Shown one piece after another: positions 1 to 12,177 of a stretch of 64,000 bases of DNA (position 1 is its first letter; every line of letters begins with the position of its first letter). The DNA lies in NCBI GenBank assembly GCA_017893485.1, contig CM030367.1, forward strand, positions 144,449,767 to 144,513,766, in the 5' to 3' direction. The translations under genes and the position numbers were made by a program. Under the pieces are notes generated by a model. That model did no database searches. It was not told the origin of the DNA and was given only the letters and a program-made list of their open reading frames with translations. The stretch comes from Hemerocallis citrina (lineage: Eukaryota; Streptophyta; Magnoliopsida; Asparagales; Asphodelaceae).

Positions 1-414
1 TTATCTCTTAAGGGGGAACATCAACTGAAAATAAGGGATTCACATCAATCAAACGGATCTATATCAATCTCTTAAACTGTTTCTTATGCCTATAAATACC
101 CTCACTCCTCCTTATTCAAAAGGTAATAAAAAATTGGCTTTTTCTCTCTCTAACTCTCTTTCTCTCTCTGGTTCTAACTTGAGCATCAGAGGGTCTGTCA
201 TGGGGGCCATCTCCGGGGTGTCAGGCTTTTTGCAGGTCCATTGGTTCGTCAGCAACTGTCAGATTCAGATCATGGTGTTCAATCAACAATTCAGATATAT
301 TCTCGGGAACTCTAACTACTTTTTACAACGACGATCAAATGTTAGATGTTTAGCAGTTTCCTTTAAATATAAACTCACTATCTATTTGCTCCCACACCAA
401 AATAAGCAGCAACA
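1..414 (+). repeat. Element E 5' LTR, left part outside window
   Basis: Positions 1-85 align with 33715-33803. A TATA-like box (tataaatacc) lies at about 91-100 and is followed by a pyrimidine-rich leader. The end is placed near 414 because the text before it (a short A-rich stretch ending caaca) resembles the LTR end of element D, and the gag start lies 37 bases further on. The expected primer binding site is not recognisable here; the copy is old. Confidence 0.55.
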
Positions 415-450
415 GTACACAGATCTGCATCAAAGATCAGACTTACTGTC

Positions 451-2460
451 ATGTCACCAAGACTAAGAGGGGGAGCAGCGGCCTCAGCCGTCGCACCAAC
501 TTTCTTCGTCAACCCGCTCCTCCAATGGAGGAACCCATTCCTTTTCATCAGCTAGATCAGCCCCAATAGCCTAATCAAGCTCCTATCAATGGAGGGGCAC
601 AGGGGGCTTCCGATAAAGCCATCATGAACCGTGCCATGAGCTATATCCCTTACACGAACATATCTTAGTCCATAATTCTTCCAACGACTTGATGCCCTCA
701 CGAGGTCCCCAGGGGTCAAGGGATCTCCGTCAAATTATCAATGCCAAACAACAGGGGACCGATCTAATGATTCATTTGGACAAGAGGCATGCACAAACCA
801 AGACCTCCCACTAAAAATGTCAAGTGAAGCGGAGAATCAATTCTCCCCAAAGACAGAGATCAAGACACTTCTCCTCTCATAGGGGGCACACTGTGGAAAG
901 ATGCCCGACTCGTGAGAGTCAAAAGCATCTTAAGAGAAACAAATAACAAGATGCCCCAATCACTATAGCCAAATTGGAGAACTTCAAGCATGGCATCCTC
1001 CAAGCTGTCTGAGTACTCATGATCAGGGTCGATGCCCATGGAGCTACCACTCTACTCCTCCACGAGAAAAAGAAATCAGCGACTCAACCAGATCGAAGGG
1101 GAAGGATGACCAAGTCCTTCACCGCATCTGAGAAATAGAAGCTCGTCTGGAAAAAATAAAGAATGAGGGGAACCGCTCCAACAAGACTTACCGCCCCAAT
1201 CAACCTCCTTTCAGCAAATCCATCCTCAATGCACCAGTTTCAAAAACTTCAGAGTTCCTCAGTTTAAATCTTACGATGGATAATCTGACTCTACAGACCA
1301 TATTGAGAGTTTTAAAACTCTCATGATGATCTATAACGCCACTCATGCGCTCATGTGCCGAATGTTCCCCACAACTCTAAAAGTATCAGCAAGTGGACGA
1401 TACTCCCGCCTCACTCCAGAGTCAATATTATCCTTCAACCATCTCGAGGAGCTCTTCATAATGCACTTTGTTACAAGTCACAAGACTGGAAAAATATGTG
1501 CTTTCCCACTGGAATTGAAATAAAGAGATGGAGAACTGCTAAAAGACTTTGTCAAGTGCTTCACAGCCGAAGCAAGGTCCACCTTCTCATAGACTCATTA
1601 GTGGCGGTTGCTGCTTTCTGCCCCAACATCACTAACAAAGATCTGAAAGTATCCCTCCCGAAGAAGCCTCCTAAAGATTTCATTGAGCTTTTGGAAAGGA
1701 GTGATAAGTATATCAGAGTCGATGAAGCTTTTTATTCTCAAGGCAAGAACGATTCATATTCTGTGAACAAACAGAAGAATACAAGAAAGGAAGGAGTGGC
1801 CATCTGAATCGTCGGGAGAGGCCATCCGAATCGCAAGACTCGGAACACATGGTCATTCTCCACTCGATTCACGGGGATATGATGGGGGGAGATTCCAACT
1901 CCTTCTGCAAACCATTTTTCAGGAAAGTTAACTCAATACATAACATTCTGCCTGCCAAAGGCACCCGTGTCCTGATATCTTTCTCCAACAAGGACTTAGA
2001 AGGTTTTCAACACCTCACTGCGTCGCATTGGTCATAAACCTTTGCTTGGTAAATCATGATGTACACCGCATCCTGGTGGACAACGATAGCTCAATAAACA
2101 TCCTTTTCATGAACACCTTCAACGGCCTGAAGCTCTCCTGAGACCAACTCAAGCCAGCCAGTTATACACTCCACGGATTCTTCGGTGTACCCATTCAAAT
2201 AGAATGAATCATCACACTCGATCTGACAATCATTCAACAGAAAGAAATATTCATGCCTAAACACATTGGCGAACTTGAAGATTTTTCCTTCTCTCTTTAA
2301 AACAAGGGGAGTCTCATTCCAAAACAGGTAAGTCCAAGTAAGGTCTACCTAGTTGTTTGCCTGGCGGCTCATCAACTCGAAGACCTGGGGGCAAGAAAAT
2401 ATCAGCAGGGACCTGGAAAATGGAACACCTCATGAACTTCAACAAGAGCGCTTAACGCTC
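451..2460 (+). pseudogene. Element E gag-pol remnant with large pol deletion
   Basis: The reading starts at an ATG at 451 and decays at once. Gag homology is clear around 1090-1807: segments such as MMIYNATHALMCRMFPTTL and KKPPKDFIELLERSDKYI match the intact Gag of element C and the gag of B in shifted frames. The protease region at 1849-2230 contains VDNDSSINILF. Around 2345-2455 the text resembles the extreme C-terminus of Pol in C (HQLEDLGARK and TWKMEHLMNFNK against YRLEDMDGRE and TWNADHLLKYQ). Reverse transcriptase, RNase H and nearly all of integrase are therefore deleted. Several frameshifts and stops are present. It cannot make a functional product. Confidence 0.7.
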
Positions 2461-4320
2461 GCCTCCACTATATATTTTCAATATTTTTTAGTAAAGGTCA
2501 GCCATTAGAGCAACCATTCAGTTTTATTCTTAAATAAAAACCACTTTCTCTACCGGTCACTACATGTAATAAAGTTCAGCTACTAGAGCAACCGCTTAAT
2601 TTATTCTCCAATAAAATTTAGTATTAATTTTTGCAGAATTATTATACAACTCAACGGATGCATACAATTAGTTAAATATCAAGATTACTCCTAAAAACGA
2701 CACCAAAAACTCATTAGAAATTCCTTAAATGAGTTTGTAGTCCATACCCATGGCTCGAAGTTGCTCAAGCATCCTGTAATGAAGCACGTGCATAGCTCAA
2801 CTAGCAATTCGACCTGCTCCTGTAACTCGTTAACACCTCGAAGACAGGTTCGGAGTCCTACCCATGGCTCGGAGTTGCTTTAGCGACCTACAATCAACAC
2901 ATTTACAACAATTCACCATTCGATCTGCTCCTGTAACCTGTTAAATCCCTAAACTAACTAGTTCGGAATCTCTACCCATGGATTGCAGTTACTCCAACAA
3001 ACTTAAAAAAAATCAAAATTCAGAGTTCAACTCACCACTTGATGTGACCCTCACAATTTATTGGAAGACCCATACAGCAAGTTCAGAGTCCAACTTTTTC
3101 CTAGAGTTGCTCACACAACTATCTACGTACAAAATAACAAGTTTTAAGTCCAACTCTCTCCAAGACCAGCTTCTATGACTAGCCAGCCCCTAAGATGATG
3201 ACGTAAAGGACAAGGCACATGCATGTAAATAATCTCTTATCTCGCAAACAACAAGTCGTGTTACAACTGCAGAATTACAATGAGTCTATATTTCATGCCT
3301 GAGCATTGCTACAAAAGTCTTGCAAACAATATACAACAAGTTGTCGTACAAGTCGTTCTTCTACGTCCATGACAAGCATTCCTTAGGCGGACAAGCTCCA
3401 AGTCTTTCCTTCCACCTCACCTGAGCAAGCTCCACTCCTGTCTCGCATAACGCACTGCACAAACAGACTGCTTGTCAGAAAAGAGATGAATGAGTTCACC
3501 TTAATGCTGAACAAAAACAAAGGACTTCACTTCATATTAAGAAGACTCAGAGTACCCACAACTCATTTGTTCCACAAAATGAGTACGACGCTTCGCGCGC
3601 CTCTCGAGTTTCTTAGTTAAACAACTCGTTGACTCCTTACAATGAGTTCAATGTCTTGCTCTTTACTCAGACTCCATCAACAACTCGTTAATTTCATACA
3701 ACGAGTTCGGTTCTCCGATCAATGCTGAAGCTCCGCCAATAACTTGTTAACTCCATACAACGAATTCAGCGCCCCGTTCTTCATTGAGTCCTTCCAACAA
3801 CCCCTTATATGCATACAATAGGCTTGAATACTAACTATGGTTTAGAGTTGTCCCTACAAACTTGCTGGGCAAAAACAGCAAGCTCTACGACCAAATTCAT
3901 CTCACAGTTGTCCATATAAACTTGATGGGGCCAAACTATAAGCTCTACATCCAACTCCATCTCAGAGTTGTCTCTACTAACTTGCTGGGCGCAAACAGCA
4001 AGCTCAACATTCAACTCTGTCTCAGAGTTGTATCTACAAAACTTTCTAGAAGCAAACAACGAGTTCAACATTTAACTCCGTCCTAGAGTTGCCTCCGCAA
4101 AACTTACTAAGAGAAAACAACGAGTTTAACATTCAACTCTGTCCCAAAGTTGCCTCCACAAAAATTACTGGGAGCAAACAACGAGTTCAACATTCAACTC
4201 TGTCCCAGAGTTGCCTCTACAGAACTTGTTAGGATCAAACAACAAGTTCATCATCAACTCCATCCTAGAGTTGCATCCACAAAACCTGCAGGAACAAATG
4301 ACAAGTTCATTGTTGAACTA
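2461..4320. repeat. Element E 3' region with degenerate tandem repeats (~60 bp unit)
   Basis: The clearest part is 3840-4320: eight copies of a unit of about 60 bases marked by agagttgcctc or variants at about 3846, 3906, 3965, 4025, 4085, 4147, 4208 and 4267. Weaker, older-looking copies with an 'acgagttca' core run back to about 2740. Two diverged copies of a ~75-base unit with 'agagcaacc' lie at 2490-2630. Short open frames here (for example 3835-4347 on both strands) are by-products of the repeat. Arrays at this place, between pol and the 3' LTR, are known in Tat-lineage elements. Confidence 0.75.
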
Positions 4321-4554
4321 CCGGCCCGGCCGGTCGTAGAGGAGTAATCGAGTTTTTATGATGAGGAGTAAGTAGAGAGTTCCTGTAACTAAGGTCAGTT
4401 TGGAGATGGCGCTGGGCAGGTTCTAGGGCCCACATTACCGACCACAAGGGAACCGGAGGCCGATCATGGGGGTCTGCTGCTGAACATGTCGGGGTGATCC
4501 CCTTTTGACCAAAATGATGGGTCGAGCTTAGCTCGGATCGTCGTTGCTTTAGGG
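4321..4554. other. Left edge of element A, no gene
   Basis: This is GC-rich sequence unlike the AT-rich E repeats before it. It starts near a ccggcccggccgg stretch and leads into the 88-base array. By position it matches the short piece between LTR and array in element B. Neither an LTR nor a polypurine tract is seen. Confidence 0.5.
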
Positions 4555-5810
4555 AGTCGGAAGGACGAGCGAGGCCAAGTGACTTGGTCTGTTGAAGCTA
4601 CCCCTATGCTCGAGATGTAGGTCGACCGTTGAGGCTAGAGGGGGGTCGGTTGGACGAGCGAGGCCAAGTGAGTTGGCCTGTTGAAGCTACATCTGTGCTC
4701 GAGATGTAGGTCGACCGTCGAGGCTAGAGGGGGTCGGCTGGACGAGCGAGGCCAAGTGAGTTAGCCTTTTGAAGCTACCCCTGTGCTCGAGATGTAGGTA
4801 GACCGTCGAGGCTAGAAGGGGGTCGGCTGGATGAGTGAGGCCAAGTGAGTTGGCCTGTTGAAGCAACCCCTGTGCTCAAGATGTAGGTCGACCGTCGAGG
4901 CTAAAGGGAGGTCGCCTGGATGAGCGAGGCCAAGTGAGTTGGCATGTTGAATATACCCCTATGCTCGAGATATATGTCGACCTTCGAGGCTTCAGAGGGG
5001 GGTCGGCAGGACGAGCGAGGCCAAGTGAGTTGGCCTGTTGAAACTATGCCTGTGCTCGAGATGTAGGTCGGCCGTCGAGACCACCTGGGGTAGGGAGGAC
5101 GAGCGAGACCAAGTGACTTGGCCTATTGAAGCTACCCCTGTGCTCGAGATGTAGGTCAACCTTCGAGGCTGGAAGGGGTTGGCAGGATGGGCGAGGCCAA
5201 GTGAGTTGGCCTGTTGAAGATACCCCCATGCTCGAGATATAGGTCGACCGTCGAGGCTTGCTGGGATCGGGTGGATGAGCGAGGCCAAGTGACTTGGCCT
5301 GTTGAAGCTACCCTTGTGCTCAAGATGCAGGTCGACCTTCGAGGGTGAAGGAGGTCGGCAGGACGAGCGAGGCCAAGTGAGTTGGCCTGTTGAAGCTAAC
5401 CCCATGCTAGAGATATAGGTCGACCATCGAGGCTTCCTGGGGTCGGGAGGACGAGCGAGGCCAAGTGACTTGGCCTGTTGAAACTACCCATATGCTCGAG
5501 ATGTAGGTCAACCTTCGAGGCTGGAGGGGGTCAGCTGGACGAGCGAGGCCAAGTGAGTTGGTCTGTTGAAGCTACCCCTATGCTCGAGATATAGGTCGAA
5601 CTTCGAGGCTGGACGAGCGAGGATAAGTGAGTTGGCTTGTTGAAGTTACCCCAATGCTCGAGATATAGGTCGACTGTCGAGGCTTTAGAAGGGGGTCGGC
5701 TCTACGAGCAAGGCCAAGTGAGTTGGCCTGTTGAAGCTATCCTTGAACTCGAGATGTAGGTTGACCGTCGAAACTTCCTGGGGTCGGGAGGATGAGCAAA
5801 GCCAGGTGAC
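4555..5810. repeat. Element A tandem array, ~88 bp unit, about 15 copies
   Basis: The marker gacgagcgaggccaagtga (with variants) recurs at about 4564, 4653, 4741, 4830, 4918, 5010, 5098, 5187, 5274, 5362, 5450, 5538, 5611, 5702 and 5791. Spacing is mostly 88-89 bases, with one short unit near 5611. Each unit also contains ctcgagatgtaggtcgacc. The array lies between the element's left edge and the promoter of the antisense gene. Minus-strand open frames at 4992-5405 are repeat artefacts. Confidence 0.95.
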
Positions 5811-5938
5811 TCGGAGATTCCAATAGCCGTTATGTAAACCATTTTTCGCGAGAATCGAGGAGTCACAGTAACTGTTTTCACACGAATCGAGGCAGTTACT
5901 GTAACTAACTCTTACGAAAATTGAGGAGTTTACTCCTT

Positions 5939-5946
5939 TATATATA
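5939..5946 (+). promoter_or_regulatory. TATA box of the antisense gene in element A
   Basis: A TATATATA box is followed by a pyrimidine-rich leader and lies about 150 bases before the ATG at 6089. The same arrangement precedes the homologous genes in B (19748) and C (38312), which makes a real promoter more likely. No transcript evidence is available. Confidence 0.6.
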
Positions 5947-6088
5947 CTCTTTCCTCTCCTCCTTTCTCATTTGTTACTTTCACTTTCTCTCACTAGAACT
6001 CAGAGCTTCTCTCTCTAGGGCTTTTCGTCACCGTCGACTAGTTTTCTGGTCAACTTTCCGATCAAGCCACAGGTTAGTTTTCTTAGTC

Positions 6089-8364
6089 ATGTTTAGGGCT
6101 TATTCTGGTAACTTTGCTTCTACCTCCGACAGCTATGTTCACACGGGTCTATCAGATTCTACCACCTCTTCGGATGCCCCGGAAGCTTCGATTTCATGGG
6201 ACACTGCGGACGAGGTGTTAGTCATGGAGCCTCTATGGACTCGCAAACCATTTGTGGTGGAGAGTAGTAGTACGGAGGAGGAGGGTACCGAGGATGAGGA
6301 TGAAGAGGAGGGTGATGGAGGGGAGGACGAAGAGGAAGGGAAGGACGAGGGGGGACCGTCTACTGAAGAGGGTGAGGTCAAGGGTGGTCAGGTCGGGGGG
6401 ACGGGCTCCCCCCAGAGGGCTTCTGCCCTCGAGCCGTTGGCGACCCCATCGCCCGAGAAGGCCCCTAAAGCTCGGAAGAAGAGGGTGAGGGTGACTCTGC
6501 CGAGCAGCCCTGATAGGACAATAGCACCTCGGCAGTTGGGGGTTCCCTTTCTGCCGTAGCCTCGGTCGATCAGGAATTACCCGGATGACGTTGGGGATAA
6601 GGTTCTCTATGGGGTGCAGCCCTCGTCACCGAGCCGGGTGAAGATTAAGATGGACAGCACTCCCATGGTCTTGGAGGGGGAGGACCTCTCGGTCATCCAT
6701 GCGAGTTACTTCATCAGGAAGGAGTACGAGCTGATGGTCCCGAGTGCTGGTCTTCGGCCGACCGACCCACTGGCGCCTTGGTACTGCATTTTTCCCACCG
6801 ATGCGTTCTCCTCGGGGCTGAGGCTACCCATCCACCCCTTTATCTGGGAGGTCCTTAACTGGTCCTCGCTATGTCCGATGCAGTTTGGGCTGAACTCCTG
6901 GAAGCGAATGGTCAGATTCATATTGTTGTGTACGGAGAGGAAGGTACCGCTGAGATTGAGTATCTTCCGAGCCATGTTGGGGGTCAGCTCGTCCAAGGAG
7001 TTTGAGGAGATCTACTATGTATCGCCTCGGAGCAAGTGTAAGGTCGTGCATGGACACCTTGACTCAATAAATGAGTGGAAGAGAAAATATTTTGTCGTCC
7101 AAAACGAGGAGCAGTGGGATATTCTGACGAGATGGAATTTTTATAAGCCAATCTTCAAGGGGCTGAAGAAGGCCAATCTTTCGGCCGAGGAAAGGCCTTC
7201 GTGGAGCACCTTCGGAAGAGCCACAATATAAGTTGGCCAAAAGTGACGGAGAGTCATATGATCCAAGCCTGACTGAGTCCCGCCTCACCCCGTATGTTTT
7301 TCATTGATTTTTCTTTTCGTACTTCTCATTTGTGCTCATCGTTTTTTAATGGACTTTTTTGCAGAGATGGACCCCTAGGCGATCAAGGCGAGGAGGTTTG
7401 CCATGAAGAAGGAGAAGGCAGAGCAATTCGAAAAGGGGAAGCAAGCGGCGGCCCCATCTCGAACAGCCTCTGAGGCTCTGTCCGAGCCGATGTTGAAGAA
7501 GCAGAAGACAAGTCAGTTGAGGGAGGTCGCCCTCGTACTGAGCAAGGGGGCCTCGAAGGCGTCCGAGGTCTCGCAGGGTCGCCTTCCTCCTCTTCGTGCC
7601 GATGCCCAGGCCATGGTCGGGGAAGAGGGACTGCAGCCTTGGGCCCCGGATTGGGCCATCCGCCAGGGGGACACCCTAACCGAGGGTTCCGTCTTCGTGG
7701 AGTTCGTGGACAAGATGGCCATGCTCCGGGATCAGCAAGTATGTGGGCCGACACCTCTGAGTCGGCCTACATGAGATGGGCTCAGGCTAGCGTGCCGGTA
7801 ATTTTCGAGCCCTTCGGTTTTATTTCTCTTGTATTAGTTTCTCATAACTTTATTTTCACCCAAGTGCTTTAACCTTGGCTGTAGGCCTGTATGTCCAGGA
7901 ACCAGGTGAGGCAACTGCACAAGATGGAGCTAAAGTACGAGCAGAGCCAGACCAACCATTACAAGCACGAGATGGGGGATCTGAAGATCTCCCTGGAGGC
8001 TTCCATGAAACAGGAGCAGGCTCTGAAGGCCGACTTAGCCTCGATGGCCGACGATGGGGGGAAGAGGGAGGCGGCACTGAAGAAGGCGGTCGAGGCCGAG
8101 AAGGGGGCACTGACCTTGAAGGCCCAGGATATGGTCATCGAGGTGCAGAATGAAGTGTATGCCAAGGCGATGGGCTATGTGAAGCACTTCTACCCAACCT
8201 TGGACCTGTCGTACTTCGACTACGACAGGGAGATTGAGGGTCCACCGAAGACCCCCGGGGACAACATGCAGGGTGAAGGGGATGGCGGGGTCGGAGGAGC
8301 GAGTGCCGATCCGGTGGTCGACCCCACGGCTGTCACCGGAGCCGAGGGAGAGGTGGGCTCGTAG
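6089..8364 (+). pseudogene. Element A antisense gene 1 (PF04195-like domain plus coiled coil), broken
   Basis: This is the counterpart of the intact gene in B. The start is the ATG at 6089, because the protein from there aligns with B's (acidic N-terminus with RKPFVVESSSTEEEG against RRPFVVESSESEEA). Exon 1 carries the conserved domain: LRPTDPLAPWYCIFPTDAF, then YYVSPRSKCKVVHGH. A stop at 6557-6559 interrupts exon 1 where B has a glutamine, and a frameshift near 7200 ends the frame at 7231. Exon 2 begins after ttttttgcag near 7364 and includes PWAPDWAIRQGD. Exon 3 (about 7886-8364) encodes a charged coiled coil ending in HFYPTLDLSYFDYD, conserved with B. A CACTA element sits directly behind the stop codon. 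Its original function is unknown. Confidence 0.75.
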
Positions 8365-8934
8365 TCCCACTACATGGAATTTGACATATAGTGACAGCAA
8401 AAATCCGTAGGTAAAAGGCAAAAAACCGTAGGTATAGCCCGTAAAACCTATACCAACGGACATATTTTTCCGTCGTTTTTAATTAGCTATACCCACGGCA
8501 AAATGCCGTCACTATAGCCTATAGCGACGGTTTTTTTACCCGTGGGACAAAACCTCGGTGTTATACCCACGGTTTCGTATCCGTTGGTATAGGTTTTTAG
8601 AACACCACTTGCTTTCCTATACCTACGGTTGAAACTCCATTGCTATAGATTTTAGTGATGATTTTCGCATCCAAATATTTAAATATATACCCATCGCTTT
8701 ATACAAAATTTTTTTTATTAATTACGCATATGATAATTTAATATTTTCTTTTATAATATTAATCCAATTATAAACTAAATACACATTAAAATAGATCAAT
8801 GTGTTTATGAAACAAAATTAAAAAAAATTAAACTTCAATCATATTAAAAATTAATGAAGTATTACAAGCATGTCAAATTACAAAATAGTTAATAATCAAA
8901 TACACAATTGAATTCATGTGTGCAGACATGAGAA

Positions 8935-9639
8935 TCAAATGTTTGCACTCATCAAAGGTTTGAGCTGAGGGATCACTGCAATATCTTTCTTAGCCTTCTC
9001 TGCCGTATCAGGTTTGGGCTGAGTGATCACTGCCATATCTTTCTTAGCCTTCTCTGCCATATCAGTTTTGAGTTGAAGGGTCACTGGTGTATCTTTCTTT
9101 GCCTTTTCTGCAGAATCCTCAATGTTCTGTTCTAAAATATCAGATGAACAATCAACCAGCTTTTTAATATTGCGAGGTGTGTTAGTTGCACTCTCAATCC
9201 TTTCAGAAGTTTCTGCATAAGCACTAGTTACCTTCCTCAAATTACGCTTGACCTTCTCAAGTTCAGATTGAGGATCCTGCACCGTATCTGATAAAGCTGA
9301 AACTTTCCTAACATTACGTTTGGGTTTCTCAAGCTCAGTGGTGATAGTGGTAGAGCCAACATCAGTATTAGAAGATGAATTCCTCCTAATATTTCGCTTT
9401 GGTCTGCCTGATTCAGTCTCCATAGCATAGCCTCCCCTCTTTGCCTGGGTTTTAGTATCCAAATTTTTATTTGGTAGAGATGGTGTTCTCCAGAAGCTGG
9501 AAAATGTCCAGCGCTCCATCCAGCTGGGGACTGAATTGGGTTCCTCTTGATCATACAGAATTTGAAGAGGCATGACGATCAACGAGGAAGAAAGAAGCTG
9601 ACCATATGAAACAAGGGCGACCATGTAAGTAATATCCAT
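8935..9639 (-). pseudogene. Captured fragment of an IQ-domain (IQD29/30/31-type) gene
   Basis: The 234-residue frame contains EPNSVPSWMERWT, SGRPKRNIRR, ELEKPKRNVRKVSA and ELEKVKRNLRKV. This is the characteristic middle region of plant IQD proteins of the 28-31 group, which are calmodulin-binding, microtubule-associated scaffolds. The IQ motif exon itself is missing, so the piece would not bind calmodulin by that motif. The homologous part starts around the MPLQILYDQEEP segment (about 9570); upstream residues probably come from intron or transposon sequence. Near the end a 60-base unit is repeated three times in tandem (8957-9120), giving AEKAKKD three times. It lies inside the CACTA element with no host context. 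The family call is from remembered motifs, not from a search. Confidence 0.75.
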
Positions 9640-10685
9640 AAGGTGACTGGAAAAAACAAAATCAAATGATCAATTCCATGTAGCTATTTTGACTTTACCT
9701 TGCAAACAAATGTATTTGTATACAGTTTGCCCTTCCTGGAGTTTGAGACCTTAAAAACCTGGCATGATGGAGTAAATATTCATAAGAAAAACTTGAAAAT
9801 TAAATAAAATCAGTCATTTAAACTAGGTGCAGTATTTGATTTAGGTCAAATAGTTTAACAGTCATAGAATAGCCTAAATTTCATTGAACTCAGTAACTCG
9901 AATCATGAGTAAACATTAATCCAACTTATCTGGACCGGTTTTATTCTTCAAAACATAATCTCGCATTATTTTAAATCTTGAGTATTGCATCTACTTTTAG
10001 TTAATTTTTAGATATTGTTTCATCCTCTTATTTATTATTGCAACCAAATTCTCTAGAATCTTCCACACAGCTTTCATTAATTTTCTCAAATGATTAAGTC
10101 TCCTTCTCAAAACAAAACAGAGCTTTCTGACTCAAGCATACAAGACTAATAAGGTCTCTGTCTGGGAAAGTAGGAATAACAATCTAAGTTAATGATAGTG
10201 CTATATCAGCTAAACCAAAATCTCTATCTCACTTTCCGAGAAGCACATTGTGCACCTATGTTGAAATGGCAGAGCGCTTTCTCTAAAGCAAATTTGGCAC
10301 TTTGGGTTATGGAAAGAAGGAAAAACAAGGTCAGAGAAAGCGTGAAGGTATATATCTGACATTTTAATTACAGAGTGAATGCCACATTTGCAAGAGAAGT
10401 ACCTTTAAAATGCTTGGGTGCATATCGGTTGTTTTGAACCATTAAAGTACAGACCCATGCCACAAAAAACATTGAAAGATCATGAACCATCCAGTAGTAA
10501 CTTACATGAAAATGTGGCATCATTGTCTGTAGGACATCTTTCACCAGAAACAACATTTGCACCCCCTATAAAAATATTTCAGTTCATTCATGCAGGTCAT
10601 TCCAAAAACAAAGTGAATTAAGACATGAAAACACAAAAATTTTGTTATGAATTATTAATAAGAACAGAAGTACATCAATCAGTAC
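9640..10685. other. CACTA interior without a recognised gene
   Basis: This is AT-rich, mostly intron-like sequence between the IQD and EMF2-like fragments. A minus-strand stretch at about 10410-10565 reads GANVVSGERCPTDNDATFSC and onward in one frame. It could be another captured exon, but I do not recognise it. Confidence 0.4.
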
Positions 10686-11104
10686 CAATGCTAGCAAGGA
10701 TGATGGTGAGATTGCCAACATGGGCATCTGCTGACAGCTTTTTGATCTCTGGAATAATAAATTTAGCTTCAACTTGGTCTTTAATCCCAATTTCAGTGAA
10801 ATTTGATAATATGCATGCTCGATTGATTTGATAAACTGCAGACTGCTGTCAACCACCACAAACGAAGCGGAGAAATAATTAGAATCACATAAAATAAAAT
10901 TTAAAAATAGAGAAAAAAAATTCACCGTGGCAGTATCAGATGATAATATACCTCAGGAGCTGTTGTATCAGCAACAGGTCTTGCCAATATTACATAGAGA
11001 GGAAACATGTTTTGCATCTGCATCTGGACTTCAGCATTGGTACTCCCAGAAAGTGATATAATCATTTGAATTCTTTTTCTTCTAAAAGCTGAAAGTGCAA
11101 ACAA
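10686..11104 (-). pseudogene. EMF2: Captured two-exon fragment of an EMF2-like Polycomb gene
   Basis: Exon 1 (about 11104-10952) encodes RRKRIQMIISLSGSTNAE and MFPLYVILARPVADTTAPE and ends at a GT donor at 10951. Exon 2 (10845-10686) starts after a gttgacag acceptor and encodes SAVYQINRACILSNFTE and FIIPEIKKLSADAHVGNL, ending at a GT donor. The two exons join in phase. This matches the N-terminal half of EMF2/VRN2-class proteins, VEFS-box subunits of Polycomb repressive complex 2. The C2H2 zinc finger and VEFS box are absent. Exon order and splice sites are kept, so the capture came from genomic DNA rather than cDNA. The assignment rests on recognised motifs and should be checked by search. 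Confidence 0.75.
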
Positions 11105-11868
11105 TACATCAGATCAAGAGTATTCCTTAGGAAGATAGTAAATTATTACAATAAAAACTCTTTTTTATCAAACAATTGAAAACCTGTTGAGATAAATAAT
11201 AATAAAAATTGTTAACGAATCAAATTATTATATACACTATCAGGAAAAAAATACAGTTAGTAATCATTATAAGTTTCTCATTGCATCCAAAGTTAAGGAT
11301 TTTATAAGCTCTCTAATGTAATAAGAAATTTCTCTGTTTTCTATCCACACTGATTCTAAACATGATAACAAAGTAGCTTCATCATCCCTGACCCCGCTGC
11401 AACCTTCTCCAAATGGCACACATATACACAACCAGTCATAGATAGATTTTATGCCCTATGCCCATTTCCCCACCTTCATTTGAGTTTCTGGCATATGTGC
11501 AGGAGTCTTGGATCTAACCTCCAACATTTGTTCATATCAAGCTTTCAACTTTTCCTTCAATTTCCAATAACTGTACTCTATATACACTAAATTAACAAAA
11601 TTTTCAACATTAAGCAAAGGCGAGATCTTTATTGCAACTCCAATTCCAAAATTACACAACAATTAGCATAAAAAAAAATGAAATTTTGAGTTGCTAGACC
11701 TGTAAATCTATCATGGCTCTACCTTATAGATAACTATCCCTTCAATTTCAAAAAATGTACAACATATACATTACATTAACAGAATTTCACCAGTAACTAA
11801 AGGAGAGACTTTTCAATTCCAAAACTGATTCCAAATCCCACAAAAACATGAAATTGCAAGAAATCAGA
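11105..11868. other. CACTA interior, intron-like, no gene
   Basis: AT-rich sequence between the EMF2-like exons and the FTSZ1-like exon. No open frame or RNA gene is recognised. It includes the first bases of an intron downstream of the FTSZ1-like exon. Confidence 0.5.
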
Positions 11869-12177
11869 CCTGCAATCCGCTCCCAATCATGCGATTGATA
11901 GCATTGTTGCCACCTCCACCAACTCCGACCACCTTGATCCTCGCCGAGTCCATCGAAACAAACGGCGAGTAGCTCGAGCACCAGATCGGAACCGACCGAG
12001 ATGGAGCTCTTCTCTAAGAGTTGCGAGGCGGATTGCTGCAGTGAGAGAAGAGGAGTTGGGAAGTGGGGATTCGAAGACAAAAAGACGGCAAGCTTGGGGA
12101 GAAAGGATTTGGGGAGAGAGGGATTCGGGTGTGAGAGATAGAGAAGAGAGAGAGAGATGGGTTTGAGCCTGAGACAT
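11869..12177 (-). pseudogene. FTSZ1: Captured first-exon fragment of a plastid FTSZ1-like gene
   Basis: From the ATG at 11953 the minus strand reads MDSARIKVVGVGGGGNNA, then INRMIGSGLQ, and ends exactly at a GT splice donor (11868-11867). This is the start of the tubulin-like GTPase domain of chloroplast division protein FtsZ1, in plants preceded by a transit peptide. The upstream part (from an ATG at 12177) is serine- and leucine-rich like a transit peptide but is in a different frame, so there is at least one frameshift. The glycine-rich GTP-binding T4 loop and the rest of the protein are missing. The fragment lies next to the right CACTA end. Confidence 0.8.

Noticed and set aside
4992..5405. 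137-residue minus-strand frame
   Set aside because: Lies wholly inside the 88-base tandem array of A.
11869..12177. A functional FTSZ1 gene
   Set aside because: Only the first-exon end is present, with a frameshift in the transit-peptide part, between CACTA ends.
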